DNA of 34,129 nt, from NCBI RefSeq assembly GCF_000485595.1, contig NW_014578829.1:12395-46523 (forward strand), given 5' to 3'. Below, piece by piece: positions 1-10,860 of the stretch. Source of the stretch: Priapulus caudatus. Its lineage: Eukaryota; Priapulida; Priapulimorpha; Priapulimorphida; Priapulidae. The position numbers and the translations under genes were made by a program. Position 1 is the first letter of the stretch, and every line of letters starts with the position of its first letter. The notes beneath the pieces are model-generated. The model was given only the letters and a program-made list of their open reading frames with translations. It did no database searches and had not been told where the DNA came from.

Positions 1-660
1 TATCGCTATATCTCGCTATATCTATCGCTATATCTCTCGCTATATCTATCGCTATATCTCGCTATATATCTCGCTATATCTATCGCTATATCTGTCGCTA
101 TATCTGTCGCTATATCTGTCGCTATATCTGTCGCTATATCTGTCGCTATATCTATCGCTATATCTATCGCTATATCTATCGCTATATCTATCGCTATATC
201 TATCGCTATATCTATCCCTGTATCTCTCGCTATATCTATCCCTGTATCTATCGCTATATCTGTCGCTATATCTGTCGCTATATCTCTCGCTTTATCTCTT
301 CCTATATCTCCTCGCTATACCTATCGCTTATTATCTTCGCTATATTCTGTCGCCTTATTATCTATGCTATATCCTGGTCCCCGTATATCTATCGCCTATA
401 TCTATCCTATATCTATCGTATATCTCGCTATATCTTCTCGCTATATCTATCCGCTTCATTATCGCTATATCTCTCGCTTATATTTCGCGTATATCTCATT
501 CGCCTATTTATCATCGTATATCTATCGCTATATTACATATCGCCCCCACTACATCTCTCGCTCATCCACTAATCGTATATCTATTCGCTCATATTGTCGC
601 CTATACTTCCGCCCTGTGCTATATCTCTGTCGCCTATATCTGTCGCTATCGTAATCACTC
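1..660. repeat. 12-bp minisatellite (TATCGCTATATC-like)
   Basis: The contig opens inside a tandem array with a 12-base period, unit about TATCTATCGCTA. Variants have TCTC or TCTG in place of TCTA. The first 280 bases are regular. After about 300 the units pick up single-base insertions and substitutions and fade out near 655. Open frames here are repeat artefacts (Tyr/Ile/Ser-rich) and not genes. Confidence 0.95.
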
Positions 661-1255
661 GCCTTGGATTTATAATATGATGAATCGATGCAATATCTGT
701 TTACGATTTCACAAGTTTTCACTACGAATATTATTTTTACCCTGAATCTATTATAGTAAGCCATATCGGAAAAGTCCCCGCCGCAATATTGAGATAGTAT
801 AAGAGGGCGGTAATAAACAGCCCTTTTTATTAACATGGGTTAGGATTAGGACTATTCATAGGTTTTTATCTATATTCTCTTCACTACATCGCTACTTCAT
901 TTCACAGGTGCGTTTCTGTTTACATAAACATTTTACAAATATGATTGTGGTCGTTTGAGATATTTTGCAATTGTCTGTGTAAATGCAAAACTGAAAAACG
1001 CACGAGTGTTTTACATTAAGTCTTGTAACTTTCCCTACGGGCTCCGGACCGTTTTATTACCCCTTTTCTGATGACCTCTTATAGCCACAGCTGGACTTTC
1101 CGATCTCACTTATTGATTTCTTCGTTTTCCGCTTCCCCATTTCATTTACGTTTACCTTCTCCGGTCGTTCGCTTATCGTTTTTTGTACGATCATGTTTGG
1201 TGTTCCGCGTTACCAGTAGAGTTCCTTGTATGATGTCATTAGAGGTCCTATTACG
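661..1255. other. non-repetitive stretch, no gene seen
   Basis: AT-rich sequence of ordinary complexity. I see no exon with a Wnt N-terminal signature and no RNA gene or transposon end. Confidence 0.5.
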
Positions 1256-1451
1256 TGTCTGCTTTGCTGCTGCTGGCCTGGCTGCTCGGCTGCTGCTCAT
1301 GCTGCTGCGGACTGCTGCATGCTGCTGCTGGCTGCTTGGCTGCTGCTGCTGCTTGCGGCTGCCTGCTGCTGTGCTGCTGCTGGCTGCTGCTGCCTGCTGC
1401 TGCTGTACTGCCTCCTGGCGGCTGCTGCTGCCTGCGCGCTGCTGCTGTGTG
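1256..1451. repeat. imperfect (CTG)n trinucleotide tract
   Basis: About 195 bases of CTG/GCT triplets, interrupted by GG, TT and CAT variants. Long frames stay open on both strands (poly-Leu/Ala/Cys forward, poly-Gln/Ala/Ser reverse). This is expected from the triplet repeat. No flanking conserved coding sequence or convincing splice sites were seen, so it is called a microsatellite. Confidence 0.85.
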
Positions 1452-1715
1452 GTAAGCATGTCTGCTGGGAGATGACGGCATGCATCAATCTGTAGACACG
1501 AGGTGAGAGCCCGTCTGTCAGCGAGGGAAGCATCGTTCTATTCCTCATGAGCAGACCGAGCCGAGTGTGACGAAAAACTCGGAGCGGCTATGCTCTGTGA
1601 AATTCTACGCACATCTTTAATAGATCGAGAATACCGCGGCTCAATTGAATCGTTCGTATCGAAACAGTTACAAGTCCGGTAGCTCGTTCATAAAAACGGC
1701 TAATTGACAGCCGGT

Positions 1716-1975
1716 CTATGCGCGCACGCACGCAGTACGCACGCACGCACGCCGCACATACAGGCTGTTATCGAACGCGCACACACACGCGCACACGCGC
1801 ACAACGCACACGGCACACGCACACACACACACACTCGCTCTCTCTCTCTACTCTCTCTTCTTTGCTACTCTCTCTCCCTCTCTCTTCTCTACTCTTTCTC
1901 CTCTCTCTCTGTGCATCATTCGGATCTGCTTCCATGTCATACCTCTCTCTCTCTAATCTCGCTCCGCAGCAACCT
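1716..1975. repeat. (GCAC)n/(CA)n then (CT)n microsatellites
   Basis: A GCAC-rich segment passes into CA repeats (about 1780-1835) and then into CT-rich sequence (about 1836-1975). Low complexity only. Confidence 0.85.
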
Positions 1976-2599
1976 CTCTGACTCCGGTGTTTCATTTTTT
2001 AATCGGCATTAATTATACCATGGGTAACTGCGCGCACACAGTCGCACAGCCTGGCACGTGAGGCGTTAGATCATGAGCTATTAGAGCGCGCGGAGGAAAC
2101 CTAGCCGCGCCCCGCCTTTAAGGCCCTACGGCTACTGCCTTCTGCTCTTTCCGACTCTCGCTTCCTCGTCGGAATAACTCCCTATAAAAATACCGACAAA
2201 TCTTACGGATCCGTGCAAAAACACGGGGCGTCCCACGGAGCAGGCAATCAATTAGCCTATAGTAATTAGAAGCAGACGCGAAGCTGCGGGCCAGATGTGT
2301 AAGCTCGGTACCATGGCAACCGACTTCTCTCTCACACACGCGACGGTGGCCCAGCGCCCCGCCGAAGCCGGTGCGTCCGCGGAATTTTTATCCGCAAATA
2401 AACGCCGGCAACTGCTCGGCCCTCGCGGGCAGATAGAAAACGACTCCGAGCGCGGCCGACCCGAGTCGGCACAGAACCGGATCACTGTGACGCGATTCCC
2501 GATCCCCGGGCAGCTAGTTCGGTGCGTCTGTCTGCGGGCCTGTAGCAATTACCGACGATCGCGGGCGGCTCCGCAGCTGCGCAACGACATTGTGCTGCT
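1976..2599. other. GC-rich unique stretch, no gene recognised
   Basis: GC-rich, CpG-rich sequence with overlapping open frames on both strands (for example 2295-2636 + and 2252-2548 -). The translations match no family I recognise. It could be CpG-island-like sequence or a missed upstream exon of the Wnt gene, but no Wnt motif such as RWNC is present. Confidence 0.4.
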
Positions 2600-3005
2600 C
2601 ACGCACGCACGCACGCACGCACGCACGCATGTATAAACGTACTTATACACGCACGCACGCATGTATAAACGTACTTATACACGCACGCACGCATGTATAA
2701 ACGTACTTATACACGCACGCACGCATGTATAAACGGTTACTTAGTACAGCACGCACGCATGTTATTAAATTACGTACTTATACACGCACGCAGCTTGTAT
2801 AAACGTTACTTATTTACACGCACGTGCATGCATGTATAAACGTACTTAATTACTACGACCACGCCAACGGCAGTGTATAATATAAAACGTTAATTATACA
2901 CGCTACGCACTGACATGTAGTACAGCTGTCACTTTTATACACGGCACGCATGCATGTATTAACGTTACTTATTACACTGCACGCACGCATGCTATAAAAC
3001 GTACT
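2600..3005. repeat. 32-bp minisatellite
   Basis: The unit is 32 bases: GTATAAACGTACTTATAC followed by a short GCAC tract ending in GCAT. The first four units (2600-2730) are almost perfect. From about 2735 to 3005 the units carry increasing single-base insertions and deletions. The GTATAA/TTATAC ends of each unit can pair. Confidence 0.9.
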
Positions 3006-3240
3006 TATATGCTTTGAAATCATACAAACGAAAATGTTATTAGCTTAGGGGTCGGATGCGGTTTGTGAAAATTGTATAAGTATCATCACACTTCTGAATG
3101 GAAAAGATGCTCTGTTATCTAGTCTCTTACGTTTTTGAATTCCATTAAAAGATTTCGTGTGATGTTCACTTTCTTTGCGATTGTTTCCGAAAAACTGCCA
3201 CCATCTTTCCCTACGCGCAGATAATTAAAATCATTATATA

Positions 3241-3432
3241 TAATAAATAAATAAATATATAATATAGTATATATATATGGTGGTGTGTGCGCAGTGCTGT
3301 GGCGTGGTGAGTGGTCGTGTGTGTGTGTGTTGTGTGTGTGTGTGTGCTGTGTGCTGTGATGTGTGTTGCGTGCGTGGTTGTGTGCTTGTGTGTCGTGTGG
3401 GTGTGTGTGTGTTGTGTGTGTGTGTGTGTGTA
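3241..3432. repeat. (TA)n and (GT)n microsatellites
   Basis: A TA-rich segment (about 3235-3278) is followed by GT/GTGC repeats (about 3279-3431). The ATG-initiated Cys/Val-rich frame here is only the repeat translated. Confidence 0.85.
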
Positions 3433-3539
3433 TATAAAGGTTATAATAAGATATAGGGGCAACGATAATACATGCTTCATTACTTCAGTGATGTTTTTAT
3501 GGGACATGCGTGCGCATTCTAACAACTTTAACGACACCA

Positions 3540-3723
3540 TTCACACATATCCCTTTATCTTTTCCCCTTTCTTTTTCCATCTCCCCTATCTCTCTGACCC
3601 TCTCCTCCCCCTCTCTCTTTCTGCCTACTCTCTATATTCTCCTTTCTCCTCTCGCTCTATTTCTCACTCTCTTTCTTTCTCTTTCTCTTTCCCAGACTCT
3701 ATTTCTGTCTCTGTCTTCTCTAC

Positions 3724-3758
<35 letters not shown>

Positions 3759-3772
3759 TGTCTCACTCCNTT
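3540..3772. repeat. (CT)n low-complexity tract with one ambiguous base
   Basis: Pyrimidine-rich sequence ending in a pure CT run at about 3727-3753. A single N is at 3770, which suggests uncertain base calling at the repeat edge. Confidence 0.85.
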
Positions 3773-4389
3773 ACTTATTATAACATGTATACGAAGATTC
3801 TGTCCTACTATATCTATATTTCCCATCACCTAATAATTCATATCCTTCCATTCATTTACTATCCGTACACAGTAGCATAATATACGAGATTTATAGACGG
3901 TGGATTTCTATTAGCTGGTCGTAGTTCATCATTAGAGTCTGCATTCTCTAGTCACTTAATATAACACCAGGCGTTGCACACGCGCAATATTGTGTCTTAA
4001 TTGCGCGAATTCATTTCGCTTGACAGGAAACTATAAAAAACCTAACGAACTAAAATAACTCAATTAAAATTTGACACCAACATCGCAGTATACCGGCAGC
4101 AGTGGGATTGGCTGCTAGAATCATTGGGGGGGGGGTAGCCATCCATCCTTCCCTGTTGTTTTCGGAATATTATACTGCACGGACTCGTCCCAAGCGCAGC
4201 TCTGAGATTGGAAACTCGGGTTGGTGTGTAGACTTAAATGTATTGATGTACGTGTCGGGTTAATGATAGTTGGTAGGAGCACGAATAATGCTAGGTTTAT
4301 GTAGAGAGAGTGCGGGCAGGTTTACAACTGAAGCGCTACTATAAGGTATTGCGATAGTTGGCAAGTTTACGGGTAACGCAGTATTGAGG
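3773..4389. other. no gene seen
   Basis: AT-rich unique sequence with a short poly-G run near 4125. I find no exon, RNA gene or transposon end. It may be part of the Wnt intron upstream of the first visible exon. Confidence 0.45.
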
Positions 4390-4680
4390 TATAGCGATTG
4401 CGGGTGTGGTTACATGTAAAGTGATATTATTGTATAGCGATTGCAGGTGTGGTTACATGTAAAGAGATATTAGGGTATATATAGTGAGATGTGGTTACAT
4501 GTAATAATTGCGGACATGTTTACCGGTAAAACAGTGTTCAGCTATTGTGATAGCTGGCAAACGCACGGATGAAGCAGTATTGGGGTATTTAGGGATATAT
4601 AGTGATTGCGCGCATGCTTACATGTAAAGAGATATTAAGGTATAGCGATTGGAGGCATGTTGACGAGGTTCGGCGGTACT
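4390..4680. repeat. degenerate tandem repeat of about 40-60 bp
   Basis: Several diverged copies of a unit containing GTGGTTACATGTAAAG and TATAGCGATTGC run up to 26 bases before the first visible Wnt exon. Copies differ in length and sequence. Confidence 0.65.
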
Positions 4681-4706
4681 GACAGGTGTACATGATTGAT
4701 GTTCAG

Positions 4707-4822
4707 GATTACGGGAGACGGCGTTTCTGTACGGCGTGACGAGCGCTGGAGTCGTGCATGCAGTCACGCAGTCCTGCTCGGCTGGCAACCTGACCGACTG
4801 CAGCTGCGACATGTCTCGCCAG
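4707..4822 (+). CDS. WNT16: Wnt16-like exon a (RETAF...SCSAGN)
   Basis: The acceptor is TTCAG at 4702-4706 and the donor is gtaacg at 4823. Two bases finish a split codon, then 38 codons follow. The exon reads [16 protein letters not shown] and [22 protein letters not shown] and the SCS.G..T.C.CD cysteine pattern are Wnt hallmarks. NLT is a potential N-glycosylation site. A codon is split at the 5' end, so at least one coding exon must lie upstream. Confidence 0.93.
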
Positions 4823-7800
4823 GTAACGCCTCTATAACACACAACACACACACACACACACATCAACACCACACACATACACCAACAGCACACACCACAC
4901 CACACAGCAGCCACCGCGCGCGGCGCGACCACACACACGATCACACCACACACACACACACACTCACACACAAACGACAACCAACACCACCACCACACCG
5001 CACAAACATATTACACACTACACCACTCAGCACACAAATTACCACACACAGCACACACTACACACACACCTACACTACATACATACACACACTCACACAC
5101 ACACACACACACACACAAACCCAATGACACAATCTACACACAATTACTACAGCGGTACATCAGCACACAACACAGCACCACCCACATCACAGCACCACAC
5201 TCACCATAACACAACACACACACACACACCACATACACTAATCACACACACACTACACTATCGATAACAATACATTAACACACACACCACACACACATCA
5301 TTACACACACTACAACACACATACATAATCACACACACACACACACACACCAAACATTATATATTACACACCACACAACACACACAATCTACTACACACA
5401 CGACACACTCACACACACCACACACACGAAACATCAACATACTAATACACACATGCACACACACCACACGACACACATCACACACACACACAACACTACA
5501 CACACACTATTCTCACTCTCTCGCTTTCTCTCTCGCTTCCTCTCTCACTTCCCCCCTCTCTCTCTCTTTCTCTCTTCTTCTCTCTCTCTCTCTCTCTTTT
5601 TTTCGCACCCTATGTTTCTCTCTGCCTCTTTCACCCTTTGTTCTCCCTCTTCCCCTTTCTCTCACACACCATCTCTCTCTCTCTGTGTACGCTGCAGGGA
5701 CAGACAGACCCGGTCGAGGGATGGAAGTGGGGCGGCTGCAGTGACAATGTCAACTACGGTCTCGACTTCAGCCGCAAGTTCGTCGACGCGCCGGACAAGA
5801 TCAAACACAAGAAGCTGCGTGACGTACGCAACCTGATGAACCTACAGAATAACGAAGCCGGCCGCCGGGTGAGCCCGCGCAACCGCTTTATAAATAAATA
5901 AATAAAATATAAATAAATAAATAAGTAAATAAATAAATTAATAAATGTATATATTTATTTATTTATTTATTTATTTATTTATACTGCAAACTGGATGCAT
6001 GCGTGCCGCCATATTGTCGCCAAATTCTTTCTACACTAGCGGCCCGACTGCAACCGCGGGAATTACCTCACGAGGCCTTTTTAAAATAAATAAATAATTA
6101 ATTAAATATACAGATAAATAAATAAGTGAATAAAATAAAATATAATAGCGTTTGCGTATGTTGTGTATTAGGCCATACAAAGCCTCGTGGAGACGCAGTG
6201 TCGTTGCCATGGCGTCTCGGGGAGCTGCCAGATGAAGACTTGCTGGAAGACGATCCCGACATTCAAGCGAGTCGGGGAGAAGCTGAAGGAGTTGTACGAG
6301 CATTCGATCCACGTCGCCCCGCGCGCACGCAGGAAGCTTAGGAGGAAGGGCAGGGCGCTGAGAAAGGTGACAGCTGCTACTAAAACCCGAAGCAGTCATC
6401 CATTGGCATTTCAAACCCGCGATTTATCTATTGTTTTTATAAAGTAGATGCTCATTAGATGCGGAAAGTTCGACGTCCGAAACACTATAATGCGTCGCTT
6501 CTTAGATTACTACCATGTTTATATACGTTCATGTGCCGTGTGTAGTGTGGTTGCTTGTAGCAGGGAACATTCTAGAATTCCTGCATGGCTACGTTCATGT
6601 GCCGTGTGTAGTGCGGTTGCTGCTTGTAGCAGGGAACATTCTAGAATTCCTGCATGGCTACGTACATGGTAACACATCATCATGACCTTACCGTCGTAGG
6701 AGGACCCCTGATATGATGGCTTGAAATAGGTGATGTTATCTAGTATCTTTTCTGCGTAGGTGGCGATTCCTAAAGAGTACATGGTATACACGTCCAAGTC
6801 GCCCAACTACTGCGTTGTCGACCTCGATAAAGGCATTCTGGGAACGAGCGGCAGAGTATGCAATAAAACAAGTACTGGTGAGTATGGCCGACGCGTGCGG
6901 CAGGGGCGGGGGGCAAAACAAATTTTCCCACTTGAGTTCCGGACCACAGCCAATCAGCGCACTCCATTCACTCGACTTCCTCGAAGCAACAATGTAAAAT
7001 GAATACTTCCTATCCCTAACCCTAACCCTAACCCTAACACTTACCCTAACACGTAACCGAACCCTAACACTGACTATAATCCAACCATATATATAAGAAC
7101 CATTTATTATAAAACACTATCTATGGTGGGTCCGGAACTCGAGTGGGAAAAAAAATTTCGCGGGGGGGGGGGGGAGGATTATGCCTATATGCGTTAGTAT
7201 ATCAGGCTGTATTATAGATACAATAACGTCATCCAACAAGAGTAGAGGTACATCTACCCCTTATTCTTGTTATACTATTTATACTACTCTGTTATACTAG
7301 TTCTGTACTACCTTATTGTATCTAGTTGTATTCGTGCGATGCGAAATGGAGATTGTATCGTTAGTTACGAGCGCGTCTGTCGTTATGACGTCACTCAATG
7401 CAGTGTTAATAGTTGTATCGTTTGTTTTGCCGAGAATGAACATATTTATATTATTTGCTTGTTGGGTTGGTGTTGTTATGTTATTATATATGTTATCGGT
7501 TTATAATATTAATTGCAGGCACGCACGCACGCACGCAAGCGTTTGTGTGTGTGTTTTGCGTTCGCCGTGCATTCAGGCGTGCGTGCGTGCGCGCGTGATT
7601 GCGGGCGTGCGTGCGTGATTGCGTTCGTTCGTGCGTGCGTTCGTGCGTGCGTGTGTGCGTGTGTGCGCGCGTGCGCGCATTTATGCGTGCGTGCGTGCGT
7701 GAGTACGTGCGTGCATTTATGAGTACGTGCGTGTGTGCGTGCGTGTGTGCGCGTGCGTGCGTGCGTGATTGCGTGTATGCGTGCTTGCGTGCGTGAGTAC

Positions 7801-8096
7801 GTGCGTGCATTCATGAGTGCGTGCATGCGTGCGTGCGTGTGCGTGCGCGCGTGTGTATTGTATGACTGCTGGTCTGTTGTTTATTAATCTTATTCTCTCG
7901 TCTGTTATTGACGCTATTTGGCGGGTGTGTCTCTGCTTGACTAGGTTCCGACTCGTGCGACCTGCTGTGCTGCGGCCGCGGATACAACACTCAGATCGTG
8001 CGCCACGTCGAACGCTGCAACTGCAAGTTCATCTACTGCTGCTACGTCAAGTGTCGCACCTGCGAAACCATGGTCGACGTACACACGTGCAAGTAG
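4707..8096 (+). CDS. WNT16: Wnt16-like secreted ligand, C-terminal five exons (gene span)
   Basis: Wnt proteins are secreted, lipid-modified cysteine-rich ligands for Frizzled receptors. Joining 4707-4822, 5698-5868, 6172-6366, 6760-6877 and 7945-8096 gives one open frame of about 249 residues ending in a TAG stop, roughly the C-terminal 70% of a normal Wnt (about 350-370 residues). All introns are GT-AG and the phases agree (0, 0, 0, 1). Family marks include [47 protein letters not shown] and a C-terminal cysteine-rich block ending in HTCK. The SPNYCV and [12 protein letters not shown] stretches resemble Wnt16 more than other subfamilies in memory; WntA or Wnt4 are alternatives. The signal peptide and first cysteines must lie upstream of the window or in the repeats before 4707. 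The gene converges with DALRD3. Confidence 0.93.
4838..5690. repeat. Wnt16 intron 1 filled by (CA)n then (CT)n
   Basis: Almost the whole 875-base intron is CA-rich microsatellite (4838-5505, interrupted by AT and extra C) followed by CT-rich sequence (5506-5690). The CT block runs up to the CAG acceptor and would serve as a very long polypyrimidine tract. Confidence 0.9.
5698..5868 (+). CDS. WNT16: Wnt16-like exon b (WKWGGCSDN...NNEAGRR)
   Basis: 57 codons with phase 0 at both ends. The acceptor GCTGCAG at 5691-5697 follows a long CT tract, and the donor is gtgagc at 5869. The exon contains [13 protein letters not shown], then FSRKFVDA and [12 protein letters not shown], which form the core helix and conserved asparagine-rich motif of Wnts. 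The loop between FVDA and MNL (residues [14 protein letters not shown]) is longer than in Wnt2 or Wnt7, as I recall for Wnt16. Confidence 0.97.
5888..5984. repeat. (TAAA)n / (TTTA)n inverted repeat in Wnt16 intron 2
   Basis: About 55 bases of AAAT repeats are followed directly by about 38 bases of TTTA repeats, so the two halves are complementary. It starts about 20 bases after the exon b donor and could fold as a long AT hairpin in DNA or pre-mRNA. Confidence 0.85.
6172..6366 (+). CDS. WNT16: Wnt16-like exon c with palmitoleoylated-serine motif
   Basis: 65 codons, phase 0 to 0, acceptor TTAG at 6168-6171 and donor gtgaca at 6367. The exon contains [16 protein letters not shown]. The first serine of VSGSC (codon about 6217-6219) is the position acylated by Porcupine in other Wnts and inserted in the Frizzled CRD groove. 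A basic stretch ([15 protein letters not shown]) closes the N-terminal domain before the linker. Confidence 0.97.
6525..6659. repeat. tandem duplication of 66/69 bp in Wnt16 intron 3
   Basis: Two adjacent copies (6525-6590 and 6591-6659) are nearly identical apart from a 3-base insertion and a base change in the second. Each contains an imperfect palindrome centred on TTCTAGAA, with GCAGG and CCTGC on its sides. Confidence 0.9.
6760..6877 (+). CDS. WNT16: Wnt16-like exon d (linker and SPNYC)
   Basis: 39 codons plus one base, so it ends in phase 1. The acceptor is GCGTAG at 6754-6759 and the donor gtgagt at 6878. It reads [19 protein letters not shown], then [17 protein letters not shown] and GT.GR.CN are the start of the C-terminal cysteine-rich domain. 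NKT is a possible glycosylation site. Confidence 0.97.
7014..7068. repeat. telomere-like (CCCTAA)n tract in Wnt16 intron 4
   Basis: Four perfect CCCTAA units are followed by degenerate ones (CACTTACCCTAAC, ACCGAACCCTAAC). This is an interstitial telomeric sequence, because coding exons lie on both sides. No clear terminal inverted repeats were found around it. Confidence 0.85.
7216..7245. mobile_element. relic of the 32679-33229 MITE terminus
   Basis: The sequence TAGATACAATAACGTCATCC followed by AACAAGAGTAG closely matches the terminal repeat of the element at 32679 (TAGATACAATAATGTAACCC followed by AACAAGAG). Only one end is recognisable. Confidence 0.55.
7516..7860. repeat. (GCGT)n/(GCAC)n tetranucleotide repeat in Wnt16 intron 4
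   Basis: About 345 bases of GTGC/GCGT repeats interrupted by ATTGC, ATTCAT and similar pieces, ending about 85 bases before the terminal Wnt exon. The Cys/Arg/Ala and His/Thr/Arg frames on both strands are repeat translations. Confidence 0.9.
7945..8096 (+). CDS. WNT16: Wnt16-like terminal exon (cysteine-rich C terminus)
   Basis: The acceptor is GACTAG at 7939-7944. Two bases finish the glycine codon split with exon d, then 49 codons and a TAG stop at 8094-8096 follow. It reads [22 protein letters not shown] and [19 protein letters not shown], the canonical Wnt C-terminal cysteine knot that contacts Frizzled. I saw no AATAAA in the first several hundred bases downstream; the first one noticed is near 9677. 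Confidence 0.97.
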
Positions 8097-8603
8097 AAGC
8101 AGCAGCGCCACCTCATGGCGGCGGCGGCGGCCGTCGGCGCCATCTAGCGGCAGCGGGACGATACGCAGACGAATGTTTACGTCGTGAGGGCGCTGCGGAC
8201 GGAACAACGGCGGAAGTTGTCATACTAGTGCCTTATAACCCGAGATATCATCGTGTGAGTTTGAGAACTTATGCGCGCGTGCGAGTAATCTTGCTTAGAT
8301 GATACAAGCACGCATATAGTTAGTCGATGGCAATCGTCGCATTCTTACTGACGAGTATACTAATCGTTACTCAGTAGTTCTACCCGTGTATAGCTCTGTA
8401 CCCCACCTATACCCTGCCTAGCTGAGGGCGACGTAAGCACACATAGGTTTACATAGCGTAGTATGTCGCAGAGAATTACTATGGTTGTTACAGGGTAGAT
8501 GGCAAGGTTGACGAGGGGGAGGGGAGGGGGGGGGGGAGGGAGTGCAGGCTGTCTCTGACGTTCGTAGCCCACGTTTAAAACATTCTAGATGCCTGTCACG
8601 AGG

Positions 8604-8639
<36 letters not shown>
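8604..8639. repeat. (TA)n microsatellite
   Basis: Uninterrupted TA dinucleotides about 35 bases long. Confidence 0.95.
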
Positions 8640-8640
<1 letters not shown>

Positions 8641-8956
8641 TGAATGTAATAGTCGGGAGGAGAAGACCGCGCCCCTTTATTTCGACAATGCTTTGTGCGA
8701 AACACCGACGACTAGCTCTCCGTATAATTAGTGTGGAATTACAGAGTAGGGAGAAGGTGAGCGCCAACGCGCGCGTGTGTGCGGGTACAGCGGTCACCAC
8801 CTGTCCTCTATTATATCCAGAGCCTTGTTCGCGAGAGATACTTTGATACATTGAGAGCTGTGTGCACCGATTGGCTGTTTTACACATGTCTGCTTCTTAC
8901 GGTTAGTTTATCATATCGCGAATATAATTACAATGTAGCGAATGGCTTCCACCTCG

Positions 8957-8980
8957 AACCTATATATATATATATAGGTT
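8957..8980. repeat. 24-bp perfect palindrome
   Basis: AACC, then sixteen bases of alternating TA, then GGTT. The whole 24 bases equal their own reverse complement. Confidence 0.9.
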
Positions 8981-10860
8981 TGTAGTTCTATGCCTAGGTT
9001 TTAGCGTGCGTGGGCATTATGTAATAGAATGGTCGCGCTCACTCACGCCTGCATGTTTTATTTATGACGTTTGATGAGTTTTCTTCAGTTTTGCGTTGGA
9101 TTTAAGCGGCACGTTTCGTCGTGCCTGCTTGCAGTCTATGCATAACGAAGGTTGCCAGTGAGAAAGTGAAGTGTACATATTGCGGTAAGATTGTGAATTC
9201 GTCAATGTTAAATAGAAGAACGATCTTGCAATTTATTTATCTCCTATATATAAGTATATACGTGTGTTCGCCGACCAAGCATGTGCTTGGGTCCTTTCAT
9301 ACGTACAATGTGTGCGCTATTATTTTATTATTATTGTTATTATTACTATTACGATTTAATAGGAGTAGACGAATAATAGAGCGTATATTCTAGCTCGTTA
9401 TTCGATGGTCAATGCGAATAGGAGTAGCCACAGCGACGTCTATATGTGAAATACTCTCTACCTCACGCTATCTCTATGGCGCGTAGCTGTTCTGCGACAG
9501 TTCGAATACCGTCATTGTCACATACGCGTGGAATTACAGATGACACGCACGAAATCAGACGCGTTTGAAAACAAAAAGTGTACGATTCAGGACAATTTCG
9601 CCGAGAGATATACGGTTCAATAGAAATACTGTGTCAATAACTCGCGAGTTAGGAAATTACTATATCATATTAATTAATAAATGGATAATTCCGACCGGAT
9701 TTAATAAGAATAAAATTATAGAACATGTTCGAGTGATAGCACAGAGCGCTGCAGTCGCCGTAACAGGACGTAGCATGCGATACGAAGGCCTGTCTCAATG
9801 GTTCAAACGCCCGAGTTAATTTTCCCACACATTTGTATGTAAATAATTTTGCGCGTAACAGACAAACTGGAAACACGCATTGACGTCACACATCTCGGCA
9901 GTGACGTCAGTAGTGGTCGGCGCCATTACAGCCGACACTAGTGTGTGCATGATAACCAGAGGGGAAATTAAAATTTGAGAGCGTGTTACGTTAAAAGACA
10001 CGCGCATACTATCCAGCACTCCAGTCTCCTTCAACATTTGCATTGATACGCTAGTAATGCAAACGCGAATTATATACTAACTTACGTCTAGTATTTTACA
10101 ATGACCCTAACGGCAATTACTACGGTGGCGCGATATCCTTACAGTTGGTACAATCCGCTGATAATGACACGTTTTGATAACGCGACCATTTTACGGTTTT
10201 ATCGATTTGGGAAACTATGAGTTGATTAGTTTTTGTTCTGATCCGGAAGCATACAAATCGACACAATTCAATCCCATGATTGGTACGAGAGATTACGTAA
10301 ATAATAAGCTATTGCAAGATTTTATGTTTAGTTGGTAAATCTTACACACGTGTATGAAGAATGTTAGTGTATCAACCTGCCAGGAATTTCGACTAATTTT
10401 GTCATTTCAAATTTCTTTACCATTTTATACGCCGCCTCTAATATCGTAATTACATTTCTTATCCGAAACCGTTTGAATAAATATTATCATGCCTTTAACT
10501 CTGTATTATTGGTGATATTGTTTATTGTTAGAAAGAGCACGTTTTCAGTCTGTTGGCCCCTCATGGTCGAGATTATCAACTATCAAAGCAATTTGAAAAA
10601 TATAAAACACAATCTTTCAATGACACATATTTTTGTATTATTTATTTTCTATGAAATATTTACACAAAAATTGTAGCTATTTACAACAAAATAGTAGAAC
10701 CTCAATATCCCATAATAAAAATATTCGCGAAAGAAATGTCTTGCCTAAAAATGTTACATGTAAAATGCAACTTTTTAGCGTATATTTTATTAACGCACCA
10801 TTTACCAATCATAAATATGACGAAACTCATTCAAATTGATGTTGAAATCCGTAGCTTCTG

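Larger units (their letters stand above)
8097..10860. other. convergent intergenic region, no gene recognised
   Basis: This lies between the Wnt16 stop and the array downstream of the last visible DALRD3 exon. It holds a poly-G run (about 8521-8540), a TA microsatellite and short palindromes. No translated frame matches a family I know. The last DALRD3 residues and both 3' untranslated regions may be here. Confidence 0.5.

Noticed and set aside
1142-1548. Poly-Gln/Ala or poly-Leu open frames over the CTG tract
   Set aside because: Both strands and all frames stay open because of the triplet repeat. There is no conserved flank or splice support.
2252-2636. Upstream Wnt exon or other gene in the GC-rich block
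   Set aside because: No Wnt N-terminal motif such as RWNC or a signal peptide, and overlapping frames on both strands point to base composition only.
7014-7068. Telomere or chromosome end
   Set aside because: Lies inside a Wnt16 intron with exons on both sides.
7493-7860. Long His/Thr/Arg and Cys/Val/Arg frames
   Set aside because: Pure translation of the GCGT/GCAC microsatellite inside a Wnt16 intron.
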